From JAICYJ01 sp963797565 (GTDB taxonomy: Bacteria; Actinomycetota; Thermoleophilia; Gaiellales; JAICJC01): DNA of 64,000 nt. Positions within the stretch are counted from its first letter, which is position 1. Each line of letters starts with the position of its first letter. The position numbers and the translations under genes are program-made. Location of the stretch: the NCBI GenBank assembly GCA_963797565.1, contig CAWCPM010000002.1:248001-312000 (forward strand), read 5' to 3'. Below, in pieces: positions 55,665 to 63,999 of this stretch. Below the pieces are notes generated by a model. That model ran no database searches. It had not been told where the DNA came from and was given only the letters and a program-made list of their open reading frames with translations.

Positions 55665-55854
55665 CCGGGTTCATCGTTCGGCAAACGGCGTCACTGCGCA
55701 CGCGGATAGGCAACGGGCTGCCCTAGTTCAGTAGGCAAAATCAACGTGCTAGCGACGGTTACACGGCACAGAGAACCACCAGTAGACGGAACGTAGATGG
55801 CGTTCATCTAGCGCGGGCGCGTGCTGCGCACGCCGCTCACGGTGGTCAGGGATG

Positions 55855-56274
55855 TCAAGCAGACTCACCGTTGTCGGGTGCGATAGCGAGTGGTGAGCCA
55901 GGGGTGAGGATCTCATCCGGCACGGGGATGGCATTCAATCCGTACAGATAGCGCCAGCGACCAGCCTCCTTATGAGCGACGACTAGGCCGCGAATCGGAA
56001 AGGTCGTGCCGTCCGGCGACGTCCAAATCGCGTCGGCATACACATATCCCAGATCACCGTCTGCGAACGCTTCGACGTGCGTGTCCACGAGCGGCTCGCC
56101 GTCCTCGGCGTCTCCCGATGCGAGTGCCGCCAATATTGCCTCACGGCCGCGGGCGACCGCCCCTGGCGCTGTGCCCGTGGCTGTCGTGGCCGGATGTGTC
56201 GAGATCATCTCGCCGAGCGTCTCGACGTCGTGCTGCTGGATTGCGACCGCGAAATCCATGTGCGCCTGCACCAA
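55855..56274 (-). CDS. NTF2-like (SnoaL/DUF4440-type) protein
   Basis: 139 residues. MVQAHMDFAVAIQQHDVETL, ATTATGTAPGAVARGREAIL and FPIRGLVVAHKEAGRWRYLY show the cone-shaped alpha/beta fold used by SnoaL-type enzymes and ligand-binding proteins. No catalytic residues are evident. First of three related-fold genes at the right end of the island. Confidence 0.7.
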   Translation of the reverse strand: MVQAHMDFAVAIQQHDVETLGEMISTHPATTATGTAPGAVARGREAILAALASGDAEDGEPLVDTHVEAFADGDLGYVYADAIWTSPDGTTFPIRGLVVAHKEAGRWRYLYGLNAIPVPDEILTPGSPLAIAPDNGESA

Positions 56275-56450
56275 GTCGGGTGCGGGTTCCAGAGCCCATG
56301 TGTAAAACCCCCTTCAAATCGTCCGATCTCGTTATTGCGGCGTATTCGACGCTACCACGGAGGCAACTCGCGCACGCGATCGGACAGCCCGACGGCCGTG
56401 TACGCGCGAGCGGCCGTTGACGGTCGGCTCCGGCGTTCCGAGCAGCCGTT

Positions 56451-56879
56451 TCAGTCCTTGAGGGCTGGGGCGGCCCACCCTGCCATGCTGCAGTGCGTGG
56501 CGGTCTTGTTCGTGATCCACCACCGGCCGTCGATCCGTAGCAAGTTGTGGATGTCTATCCACCCGTCGGAGAGGTCGGGCGCGTAGTCGAACCCGAGCAG
56601 CACGGTGGCGATGTCACCGGCCTGAGTGACGGAGATGATCCGACCGACGATCTCGAGGGGAGTGTCGGCCGCCCAGTACTCGAACTGGTTACTGATCGGC
56701 TCGTGTTCGAGCGAACCGTCCGGGCTGGTGCAGAAGATCCAGCAGTCTTCGTGGAACGACTGCCGCCACTTTTCGATGTCGCCGTCTTTCCATGCGTCAA
56801 CGTAGCGCAGGACGACCTGGACGATCTCGTCGAGGTCTGGCGTCTCTGCAATGGTGCCAGGCGATGGGCTGGTAGACAT
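56451..56879 (-). CDS. NTF2-like protein (nuclear transport factor 2 fold)
   Basis: 142 residues, ATG at 56879. DEIVQVVLRYVDAWKDGDIE, KWRQSFHEDCWIFCTSPDGS, RIISVTQAGDIATVLLGFDY and WIDIHNLLRIDGRWWITNK are typical of the DUF4440/lumazine-binding-like branch. Closely related to the divergent gene at 57085, which shares the SVTQAGD and DIHxLLRIDG stretches. Confidence 0.7.
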   Translation of the reverse strand: MSTSPSPGTIAETPDLDEIVQVVLRYVDAWKDGDIEKWRQSFHEDCWIFCTSPDGSLEHEPISNQFEYWAADTPLEIVGRIISVTQAGDIATVLLGFDYAPDLSDGWIDIHNLLRIDGRWWITNKTATHCSMAGWAAPALKD

Positions 56880-57084
56880 GGGCAACCCTCTCGGTATTGG
56901 GTGGCGAAAGAACCTACTCCTTCTGTGGCAGGGCGGCCCAAACCGCCAGGCCCGGCGGGTGGCGTACACGCGCGACCGTCCACTGACGGTGGACAGTGAT
57001 GAGGCTGCAGAAATGCGCCTCGCGGCTGCGGGCACGAATCGGGTAGGTTGTGACAGTCGCCGCTAGCCAGGAAAGGAGAGGGTC

Positions 57085-57502
57085 ATGGCGCTTGACCAGT
57101 CGCAAGGGGTGCCGACCGCGCCGGATCTACGACGAGATCGTCCAGTTCATGGAGATCGGGCTACATCAATGCCTTCCACGAGGCTGACGCTCCGAAGATG
57201 CGGCGGCTCTTTCACAAGGATTCCTGGTACTTCTTCACCACGAGGGATGGCACGTTGTACAGCGGGAGCCTTCGACGACGACGAGGTACGTGGCTGGGCA
57301 GAATCGGAGCAGGACTGGGAACACACCATCCTGTCCGTTACGCAGGCGGGGGATGTGGCTTCGGTGATGCCTGGAGATGCGGTCCAAGGCCGACCCTGGG
57401 TCAGCGTGGGTCGACATTCACGCGCTGCTGCGCATCGACGGGGAGTGGTACGACATGAACAAAACCGCGACGCACGCGAGCCAGAGCGGACTGGGCTGGT
57501 AA
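57085..57502 (+). pseudogene. NTF2-like protein, frameshifted paralogue
   Basis: ATG at 57085 with GGAAAGGAGAGG upstream. Pieces in different frames: YDEIVQFMEIGY, EADAPKMRRLFHKDSWYFFT, GAFDDDEVRGWAESEQDWEH, TILSVTQAGDVASVM, WVDIHALLRIDGEWYDMNKT, ASQSGLGW. It parallels the 56451-56879 protein along its length and is divergent from it, 205 bp apart. At least three shifts are needed. It is the last gene before the right junction. Confidence 0.6.
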
Positions 57503-58267
57503 GTTGTCGAGCTGAACACCTCCCCGAACTAGCCCGCCCGACGACCCATCAACGGATGACGATGTTAAGTTGGTCAGCAGGTTCGCAAAGATCTGGCGCA
57601 TGCGGTTCTCGTCCCCCATCACCAGCGATCCGTTGCCTGTCCAGGCAAGGTCGATGCTGACGTGGCGCTGCTCTGCGACGCCGCGCAGGCGCTCAGCGAC
57701 CTCCTCGACGCAGTCGCGGAGCGGGAACGTCTCCGCCGACACGCGCAGCTCGCCGGCCTGCGCGCGCGACAGCTCGAGCAGATCCTCGACCAGGTAGGCC
57801 AGGCGCTCGCACTCGCCGTTGATCACGTCCAACCGGCCGGCCTTGACCGGATCGTCCTCGGCTCGCCGCAGCGTGTAGACGTACCCCTTGATCACCGTCA
57901 GCGGCGTGCGCAACTCGTGCGAGACCTTGCCGATGAAGCTGGCCCTGGCATGCCCCTCACGGGCCAGCCGGGCGGCCATGCTGTTCACGCTCGCCGCCAG
58001 CGCATCGATCTCAGCCGGACCACCGGCGGACACGCGCGCTCCGTACTCACCGGCGCTGACCTGCTCGGCGAAGGAGCCGATCTCGTGGATGAGGGCGACC
58101 ACGCGGCGAGCCTGGACGGCACTCGTGATCACCGTCGCCGCGAAGGCGGTGGCGGCGAGCGCGAACAGCATCGGTGGATCATTTCGCTGAGCCGCGCCTG
58201 CCACCACCCCCGCCACGATCAACGCGAACGGAGTCGCCAGCCGCAGCCAGTAGCCGCCGAGCCTCAT
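57401..58267 (-). pseudogene. Sensor histidine kinase, 5' fragment truncated by the island
   Basis: ATG at 58267, overlapping the response regulator stop. Two membrane helices (WLRLATPFALIVAGVVAGAA; LFALAATAFAATVITSAVQ), HAMP-like linker (IDALAASVNSMAARLAREGH), HisKA with FIGKVSHELRTPLTVIKGY, and the start of the N-box MRQIFANLLTN at 57572. Beyond that, 57 island codons (LTSSSVDGSSGG onward) are read until a stop at 57401-57403. Without the G-boxes it cannot bind ATP normally. The missing part is at 39486-39779. Confidence 0.9.
57569..57571. other. Right attachment junction (attR core GTT)
   Basis: Plus-strand context GATGTTAA-GTT-GGTCAGCAGG. To the right is kinase coding sequence (LLTN on the minus strand). 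Joining it to the left junction at GTT rebuilds an uninterrupted kinase gene. Confidence 0.75.
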
Positions 58268-58971
58268 TCCGGTGCGCAGACGCGGTAGCCGTGGCCCCAC
58301 ACATTGGCGATCCAGGCCCGGTCGGAGCCGGCCGCCAGCTTCTGCCGGAGCCGGCTGGCATGGGAGTCAAGCGTGCGAGTGCGACCCGGCGACTTGAATC
58401 CCCAGACCTGCTCCAGCAGCTCCTGCTTCGAGAACACCCGCTCGGGTTCCGCCGCCAGCGTGGCCAGCAGCTGGAACTCCTTGACCGACAGCTGGACACC
58501 GATGCCGCCCACCTTCACCTGCTTGGACAGCGTGTTCACGACCAGCTCACCGACCGCCAGCAGATGGCGCTCGTCGACCCGCGACACACGCTTCAACAGG
58601 CCGGCGATGCGAGCCAGCAACTCCGGGTAATGGAAGGGTTTTGTGACGTAATCGTCGGCGCCGCGGGACAGGCCACGCACGCGATCGGTGTGCTCGGCCT
58701 TGGCCGAAAGCATGATGATCGGCAGCTCGGGATCCCACGGCTCGTTGACGCCGTCGCCACCGCGCACGCGGCGGCACAGGTCTATGCCGCTCATCCCAGG
58801 CAGCACCACGTCCAGCAGCATCAGGTCGGGCTGCGACTGCGCGAGCAGTTCGATTGCCTCTTCGGCGGTGCCGGCGGTCAGCACCGAGTAGTCATCTGCG
58901 CGGAGGTTCTCCACCAGAAATTCCACGATTCGGGGCTCGTCCTCGACGACGAGCACGGTTGATCCAGCCAC
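58264..58971 (-). CDS. OmpR-family response regulator
   Basis: 235 residues, GTG at 58971 with AAGGAG 10 bases upstream. Receiver domain with TVLVVEDEPRIVEFL, phospho-Asp in DLMLLDVVLPGMSG and Lys in DDYVTKPFHYPELLARI; winged-helix DNA-binding domain with LSVKEFQLLATLAAEPERVF and SHASRLRQKLAAGSDR. Coupled to the kinase by an ATGA overlap. In the ancestral arrangement it heads the operon that runs through the kinase into the Tad genes, so pilus control is a reasonable inference. Confidence 0.93.
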   Translation of the reverse strand: MAGSTVLVVEDEPRIVEFLVENLRADDYSVLTAGTAEEAIELLAQSQPDLMLLDVVLPGMSGIDLCRRVRGGDGVNEPWDPELPIIMLSAKAEHTDRVRGLSRGADDYVTKPFHYPELLARIAGLLKRVSRVDERHLLAVGELVVNTLSKQVKVGGIGVQLSVKEFQLLATLAAEPERVFSKQELLEQVWGFKSPGRTRTLDSHASRLRQKLAAGSDRAWIANVWGHGYRVCAPE

Positions 58972-59251
58972 GTCTACTTGGCTCCTTCAGGGTTGGCCGG
59001 ATCGCGAGTGGGCGCTGAGGGCCCGGGTCCGGCGGGGGTCGGTTGTATGCCACCCGCCGCCAGGGGGCACGGCTCGCATCCTAGGTCACGATATTGACAA
59101 TTGGAAGACCTGTCACGGAATCCGTTGCAATTTTGTCCGGAATTCGAAGATTTTGCCAATGTCTGTCCGTGATTTCGATCCAGACAACGCTCTTTGTCCA
59201 TTCCGCGCATTGGCCCTGCGCCACGCGCCTGCATCGGCTAGCGTCGCGCCG
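58972..59251. other. Divergent promoter region
   Basis: 280 bp between the response regulator (minus) and the DUF4239 gene (plus). It contains an A+T-rich part (about 59085-59165, e.g. ACGATATTGACAATTGG) unlike the coding surroundings, the likely site of promoters in both directions. No gene seen. Confidence 0.4.
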
Positions 59252-60046
59252 ATGTTGTTTCGCCTCAACAGCGTGGAACTGGCACTGGTCCTGGCCGCGA
59301 TCGTGTTCGGCGCGACCGGGGTCGCGATCATGCTGGGCCGGCGCCATCGCGAGCGGTCGGACATGCGGGAACCGTTCGCCGTACTGCAGGGTGCGCTGCT
59401 GGGCGTCGTCGGCCTGATCCTTGCCTTCGGGCTGTCGCTGGCCGTCGGCCGCTACCAGGATCGCCGCGCGGCCGTCGTCGATGAGGCAAACGCGATCGGC
59501 ACCACCTACCTGCGCGCGCAGATGTTGGCCGAGCCGGTGCGGAGCCGGTCGCTGGCGCTGCTGACGCAGTACACGGACCAGAGCATCCTGCTCGGCTTGG
59601 CGGTCCCCGACAGCGCGAAGGCGAAGAGCATCATCGCTGCCGAGGACCTGCTCCAGCGACAGCTGTGGGCGCTGGCCGGGCAGGCGGTCGCGGCGTCGCC
59701 GGTGGACACCGCTCCCCGGCTCTACGTCGAGACCCTGAACGAGATGATCGACTCGCAGGGCGTGCGCGTGGCCGGGCTCAACAACCGGGTGCCGGCCGAG
59801 GTGTGGCTACTCGAGATCCTGGGCGCGGCCGCCGCCGTGGCAATGCTCGCGTTCTACCTGTCGGTACTGGGCCGGGGCCTGCTGACGGTGATGATCGCGG
59901 CCGGGCTGGTGACGATGCTGCTGTACGTCAGCTTCGACCTCGACCGTCCCACCCGCGGCCTGATCAAGGTGCCGGACACGCCGCTCACAAGCCTGCGCGC
60001 TTCGATGAGCCTGCCGCCGGCGGCGAGCGGCCCGGCCCAGCCCTAA
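59252..60046 (+). CDS. DUF4239 membrane protein
   Basis: 264 residues, ATG at 59252. Two helices near the N-terminus (VELALVLAAIVFGATGVAIM; LQGALLGVVGLILAFGLSLA), RRAAVVDEANAIGTTYLRAQ and two more helices near the C-terminus (IDSQGVRVAGLNNRVPAEVW precedes them). This matches the DUF4239 (bestrophin-like) family of unknown function. Confidence 0.75.
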   Translation: MLFRLNSVELALVLAAIVFGATGVAIMLGRRHRERSDMREPFAVLQGALLGVVGLILAFGLSLAVGRYQDRRAAVVDEANAIGTTYLRAQMLAEPVRSRSLALLTQYTDQSILLGLAVPDSAKAKSIIAAEDLLQRQLWALAGQAVAASPVDTAPRLYVETLNEMIDSQGVRVAGLNNRVPAEVWLLEILGAAAAVAMLAFYLSVLGRGLLTVMIAAGLVTMLLYVSFDLDRPTRGLIKVPDTPLTSLRASMSLPPAASGPAQP

Positions 60047-60052
60047 GACCGT

Positions 60053-60395
60053 TCAGCGCTCGATCACGAGGTAGTCCCCCACCTCGACGCCGCTGCGCGC
60101 GATCGCGCCCACCGGCAGCTCGAGCGCCACCTTGGCCCCGCGGCAGAACGACATCCGCCACGGCTTGAACTCGCTCCACCAGCTTCAGCACTCGGCCGTC
60201 GTCGGCCGCCCACACGACGTCGATCGCGAACCGCATGAACCACATGTGGATGGAGCTCGTGGGCTGGATCCAGAGACCCTCGTCCTCGTCCATGCCCGAC
60301 CGGCCCAGCAGGCCCTTGCTGCGCGTCCACGCGGTGGTCGCGAGCACGCCCTGCTCGCACACCACCGGGCCTCGTTCCAGGCGGATCCGCGGCAC
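60053..60395 (-). CDS. DUF192 family protein, frameshifted
   Basis: About 113 residues. ATTAWTRSKGLLGRSGMDED, LWIQPTSSIHMWFMRFAIDV and, after a one-base shift near 60180, PWRMSFCRGAKVALELPVGA and VEVGDYLVIER. The GLLGR...IHMWFM...AKxxLELP pattern defines DUF192, small beta-barrel proteins of unknown role. Often exported elsewhere, but no signal peptide here. Confidence 0.75.
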
Positions 60396-60410
60396 CTACA
60401 CTTCCCTCTC

Positions 60411-60866
60411 GTGGACGCCGACTACCACTCCGGCGACGATTTCGTGGTCGAGTTCCTCGACTACCGCTACGGATTCTCGCGCACCGATTTCTCCCAGCGG
60501 GTGGTCGCGGCGGCGGTGCGGCTGGAGCTGGTGCCGCAGCGCGACCTGACGGCCGACGAGGCCGACGACCTGGTCGAGCTGGCCTCGACCGGCGCCACCG
60601 GCCACCCACGCAGTGGGCTGGGCGAGCACCTGCGCGACCAGGCCGGCCCGATCGACCAGCTGCACGCCGAGACGCTCTGCTACTGGCTGCGCAAGCTGGT
60701 CTTCCGCGGTGCCTGGCTCGATCATCGCGTCAAGGCCGGACTGCTGGACGTGGCCTTCGACGAGGCATCCGGCGGCTTCGCATACCGCATGCCCAGCGAC
60801 CAGTCGCCGCTGGTCGAGCTGGCCCCGGTGCCGTCGTGGGCCGAGCTGCAGTACACGGACGGCTAG
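60411..60866 (+). CDS. Hypothetical protein
   Basis: 151 residues, GTG at 60411 (VDADYHSGDDFVVEFLDYRY). Acidic, helical in the middle (RVVAAAVRLELVPQRDLTAD; HAETLCYWLRKLVFRGAWLD). No family recognised. Its stop overlaps the end of the convergent FHA gene. Confidence 0.6.
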   Translation: MDADYHSGDDFVVEFLDYRYGFSRTDFSQRVVAAAVRLELVPQRDLTADEADDLVELASTGATGHPRSGLGEHLRDQAGPIDQLHAETLCYWLRKLVFRGAWLDHRVKAGLLDVAFDEASGGFAYRMPSDQSPLVELAPVPSWAELQYTDG

Positions 60867-61243
60867 ATCGCCGGCACGAACAGCAGCAGGTGCGGGCCGA
60901 CCTGGATACGGTCGCCCTCCTCCAGCAGCCGCTGCTCGATCCGCTCGCCGTTGACGAACGTGCCGTTCAGGCTGCCCTCGTCCTCGAGCACCACCCCGAT
61001 CGGCTCCACCCGCACGGTCGCGTGGCGCGCGGATACGGTCGGCCCGGCCAGCACCACGTCGTTCTCGTCGTGGCGGCCGAGCTTCGTCAGGCGCCCGGTG
61101 AGCTCGTAGGTCTGATCCTCGCCCAGGCGGGGGCGCCAGACCAGCGACGGCCGCTCGCCCTTCGCAGGGACGACCAGATCGTCGCCCGCAGGCTCCGGAT
61201 CGATGATTCGTGTGTAGCTGACCTCGTCGTCGAACGCATGCAT
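60863..61243 (-). CDS. FHA-domain protein
   Basis: 126 residues with a C-terminal forkhead-associated domain: LGRHDENDVVLAGPTVSARH, then ATVRVEP, and EDEGSLNGTFVNGERI. The GR, SxRH and NGT positions that contact phosphothreonine are present. It probably reads Ser/Thr kinase signals; no kinase is encoded nearby. Confidence 0.85.
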   Translation of the reverse strand: MHAFDDEVSYTRIIDPEPAGDDLVVPAKGERPSLVWRPRLGEDQTYELTGRLTKLGRHDENDVVLAGPTVSARHATVRVEPIGVVLEDEGSLNGTFVNGERIEQRLLEEGDRIQVGPHLLLFVPAI

Positions 61244-61312
61244 CAGTGACCTCCTGGGACGGCTATTCGAGCGTAGCAGCGGCCGCGGACGCCGCCGGGT
61301 AGACTCTTGCTG

Positions 61313-61900
61313 ATGGAGACCGGTCGCACCCCGATGGAAGAGGCGGAGGCACAGCTCTACCGCCGAATCCAGGAGCTGCGAACCCGTGCCCGCGGCGACC
61401 AGCCGGTGCCCGATGTCGTGCCGGAATCGCGTCCCGCGATGCCGGATCTGCGCACCATCCTGGCCCGCGCCGAGACGCACGTGGACGAGCTGCGGACGAC
61501 CGCCGCCGCGCTCGAGGAGAACCTGCCGGCGAAGGTGGAACGGGCGGTCGAGCGGGCCATGTCGGAGCACTCCGACGCGCGCCGCGCGGACGAGCTGCGA
61601 GAGCTCCTGCGCGGCCTGTCGCGGCAGGTCGAGCAGGTGAACCTGGACCTGCTGGCCGAGCGTCTCGGCCGCGTCGAGGACCTGGAGCTGGTCGTCGACC
61701 TGATCTCGACCGGCATGGCCGCGCTGCGACAGGACGTCGCCACGCTGGCGGCGATGGTGGAGCAGGTCGGCGGCGGCGTCGACGGCGTGATCGAGAAGCT
61801 CGACCAGCCGCTGCAGGTGACGGTCGAGCGGCCGCACCGAAGCGGCGTTCGCGACCTGTTCCAGCCCACCACCGGTGAAGAGCCGCCGGAAGCCAGCTAG
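61313..61900 (+). CDS. Coiled-coil hypothetical protein
   Basis: 195 residues, ATG at 61313. Almost entirely heptad-like helix (AEAQLYRRIQELRTRARGDQ; LRELLRGLSRQVEQVNLDLL; VIEKLDQPLQVTVERPHRS). No membrane segment or known domain. Divergent from the FHA gene. Confidence 0.6.
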   Translation: METGRTPMEEAEAQLYRRIQELRTRARGDQPVPDVVPESRPAMPDLRTILARAETHVDELRTTAAALEENLPAKVERAVERAMSEHSDARRADELRELLRGLSRQVEQVNLDLLAERLGRVEDLELVVDLISTGMAALRQDVATLAAMVEQVGGGVDGVIEKLDQPLQVTVERPHRSGVRDLFQPTTGEEPPEAS

Positions 61901-61905
61901 ACCGT

Positions 61906-62283
61906 CTAGCCCGGCAGCACCGCCACGCAGTCGATCTCGACCTTGATGCCGCCCGGCAGGCCGGCCACCTGGATGGTCGTCCGCGCCGGCCGTGGCGTCG
62001 GGAAGGCCTCGGCGTAGACGGCGTTCATCTCGTCGAAGTCGGCGATGTCGACCAGGTAGACGCCGCAGCGAACCACGTCGGCCGGCCCCGCGCCGACGGC
62101 CGCCAGGATCCGGAACACGTTCTCGAGCGTCAGGCGCGTCTCGGCCGCCACGGTGTCCGGCGTGTAGTCGTCGTCACGCAGCGGCCCCTGACCGGAGACG
62201 TACACGAAGCGGCCTTCCGCCACGATGGCCGGCGAGTACGGGCCCAGCGCGGAGGCGTCGACGGCGACCGGCTCGCGGCTCAT
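61906..62283 (-). CDS. RidA family protein (YjgF/YER057c/UK114)
   Basis: 125 residues, ATG at 62283. GPYSPAIVAEGRFVYVSGQG, VAAETRLTLENVFRILAAVG, CGVYLVDIADFDEMNAVYAE and PARTTIQVAGLPGGIKVEID match the family, including the Arg of the ARTTxxV motif that binds the enamine/imine acid. RidA deaminates reactive enamines from PLP enzymes. The start overlaps the stop of the dehydrogenase gene. Confidence 0.9.
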   Translation of the reverse strand: MSREPVAVDASALGPYSPAIVAEGRFVYVSGQGPLRDDDYTPDTVAAETRLTLENVFRILAAVGAGPADVVRCGVYLVDIADFDEMNAVYAEAFPTPRPARTTIQVAGLPGGIKVEIDCVAVLPG

Positions 62284-63185
62284 CGTGACTCCGCCTCGAC
62301 CGGCCACACCTGCGGGTTGGCCAGGTTCGGCGGCCGCTCGCCGCGCAGGATCTGGGCCAGCCCGCGGCAGGCCAGCCGGGCCATGCCGTCGCGCGTTTCG
62401 CGGGTGGCCGATGCGATGTGCGGCACCATCAGCGCATTCTCGCACGCGAGCAGGGCCGGGAGCACATGAGGCTCGTTCTCGAACACGTCCAGACCGGCGC
62501 CGCCCAGGTGGCCGGAGGCGAGGGACTCCGCCAGGGCGGCCTCGTCCACGACCGGGCCGCGGCTGGTGTTTACCAGGATCGCACCCGGCTTCATGCGCGC
62601 CAGCTCCTCCGCGCCGATCAGATGGCGAGTCGACTCCGACAGGGGCACGGTCACCGCCACCAGATCGGATTCGGCCAACACCCGGTCCAGCTCGGAGCGG
62701 TCGCGCCCGGCGAACAGGACGCGCATCCCGAAGCCGTCGGCGCGGCGGGCGACGGCGCGGCCGATGCGGCCGGGACCGATGATGCCGAGCGTCTTTCCGT
62801 GCACGTCGGTGCCCAGCAGCAGGTCAAAGCTCCAGGACTGCCAGCGGCCGGCGCGCAGGTAGCGCTCGCTCTCCCCCAGCCTCCTTGCCGCCCCCAGCAG
62901 CAGCGCGAACGTGAGGTCGGCCGTGGCCTCGGTCAGCACGTCCGGCGTGTAGGCGATCGGGATCCGGTGCCGCTCCGCGGCGGCCAGATCGATGTGATCG
63001 AGCCCGACCGAGACGGTGGCGAGGCCGCGCAGGCCGGGTGTGGCCAGGAAGGCGTCATCGATGCGGTCGATCAGGTAGCAGACGGCGCCGTCGCAGCCGG
63101 ACGGGTCGCTGCCGCGAACCAGCTCGTGGCCCTCCAGCTCGGCCAGGCCCGCCGGCGACACCTCCTGCATGATCAGCACCCGCAT
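62280..63185 (-). CDS. D-2-hydroxyacid dehydrogenase (glyoxylate/hydroxypyruvate reductase-like)
   Basis: 301 residues, ATG at 63185 (MRVLIMQEVSPAGLAELEG). Rossmann motif KTLGIIGPGRIGRAVARRAD, catalytic Arg in ILVNTSRGPVVDEAALAE, Glu in GLDVFENEPHV and His in LMVPHIASATRETRDGM. NAD(P)-dependent reduction of a 2-keto acid; exact substrate not determined. Forms a two-gene unit with ridA. Confidence 0.9.
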   Translation of the reverse strand: MRVLIMQEVSPAGLAELEGHELVRGSDPSGCDGAVCYLIDRIDDAFLATPGLRGLATVSVGLDHIDLAAAERHRIPIAYTPDVLTEATADLTFALLLGAARRLGESERYLRAGRWQSWSFDLLLGTDVHGKTLGIIGPGRIGRAVARRADGFGMRVLFAGRDRSELDRVLAESDLVAVTVPLSESTRHLIGAEELARMKPGAILVNTSRGPVVDEAALAESLASGHLGGAGLDVFENEPHVLPALLACENALMVPHIASATRETRDGMARLACRGLAQILRGERPPNLANPQVWPVEAESR

Positions 63186-63247
63186 CGCTATCCTCCCACC
63201 GAGACAGACCGGCAACGGTATCAGCGGTTGGCAGCGGAGGTCGGCGG

Positions 63248-63454
63248 ATGGCGGTAACGAAGGTGATCGAGGTGATCGGAAGCTCCACCGAGAGCTCCGA
63301 CGACGCCGTCCGCCAGGCGCTCACGGCCGCCGCCCGCTCCGTGCGCGGGATTCGCAAGATCGAGGTCGTCTCCACCACCTGCGAGGTGACCGACGGCCAG
63401 GTCAGCCGCTGGGACGTGCTGGTCAAGCTGCAGTTCCCGGTCGAGCCGCGCTAG
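63248..63454 (+). CDS. Dodecin
   Basis: 68 residues: MAVTKVIEVIGSSTESSDDA, VRQALTAAARSVRGIRKIEV and DGQVSRWDVLVKLQFPVE. The length and the RxI...W spacing match dodecins, small dodecameric flavin-binding proteins thought to store or buffer flavin. Divergent from the dehydrogenase. Confidence 0.92.
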   Translation: MAVTKVIEVIGSSTESSDDAVRQALTAAARSVRGIRKIEVVSTTCEVTDGQVSRWDVLVKLQFPVEPR

Positions 63455-63456
63455 CG

Positions 63457-63999
63457 ATGGTTCCCGAGCAGCCGCTCGAAGCGACCGAGCACGGGCTCGT
63501 CGCCGGGAGCGACGGCTGGTTCGTGGTGAACGCGACGGAGGCACGATGGCGCGAGCGGGGCGGGCGCGGGTTCTACTGCGACTTCGAGGGCGACTCGGAC
63601 TTCGCGCAGGTTGGGATCAACATCCAGACCCTGGCGCCTGGCGAGCCGATGGCGATGTACCACTGGGAGGCTGACCAGGAGGACTTCCTGGTGCTCGCCG
63701 GTGAGGGAGTGCTCGTGATCGAGGGCCAGGAGCGGCCGTTGCGGCGGTGGGATTTCGTGCACTGCCCGGCCGGCACCGAGCACGTGATCGTGGCGGCCGG
63801 CAGCGCGCCCCTGATCGTGCTGTCGGTCGGCGCCCGGGGTGAGTCGACCGGGCCCAACTGGGGTGCCTACACGGTGGACGCGGCGGCACGGCGGCACGGT
63901 GCCGGCGTCGACCAGGAGACCACCGACGAGCGGATCGCCTACGCCCGTTTCCCGGAGCCGCGCTACACGAGCTACCGGCCGGGTTTGCTGCCTGATTAG
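63457..63999 (+). CDS. Cupin-domain protein
   Basis: 180 residues, ATG at 63457. A single cupin barrel: LAPGEPMAMYHWEADQEDFL, VLAGEGVLVIEGQERPLRRW and DFVHCPAGTEHVIVAAG contain the usual metal ligands (His, Glu, His). The ending (RYTSYRPGLLPD) is complete within the window. The gene begins two bases after the dodecin stop, so they may be co-transcribed. Substrate unknown. Confidence 0.82.
   Translation: MVPEQPLEATEHGLVAGSDGWFVVNATEARWRERGGRGFYCDFEGDSDFAQVGINIQTLAPGEPMAMYHWEADQEDFLVLAGEGVLVIEGQERPLRRWDFVHCPAGTEHVIVAAGSAPLIVLSVGARGESTGPNWGAYTVDAAARRHGAGVDQETTDERIAYARFPEPRYTSYRPGLLPD

Larger units (their letters stand above)
39777..57571. mobile_element. Integrated genomic island inside a sensor kinase gene (about 17.8 kb)
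   Basis: Bounded by GTT at 39777-39779 and GTT at 57569-57571 (AAC on the kinase strand). Removing everything between one GTT and the other joins CTG CTG ACC AAC to GGC ATC AAG, restoring the kinase N-box LLTNGIKYAPPG. A large serine recombinase gene begins 80 bases inside the left edge and reads inward, the typical layout for elements integrated by this enzyme class. Cargo differs from host: lower GC and purine-biased left half, DNA-targeting genes to the right. No capsid, tail, relaxase or type IV secretion genes were recognised. Confidence 0.88.

Noticed and set aside
39777..57571. Interpretation of the island as a prophage
   Set aside because: No capsid, terminase, portal, tail or lysis genes recognised; small basic proteins and a serine recombinase alone are not sufficient.
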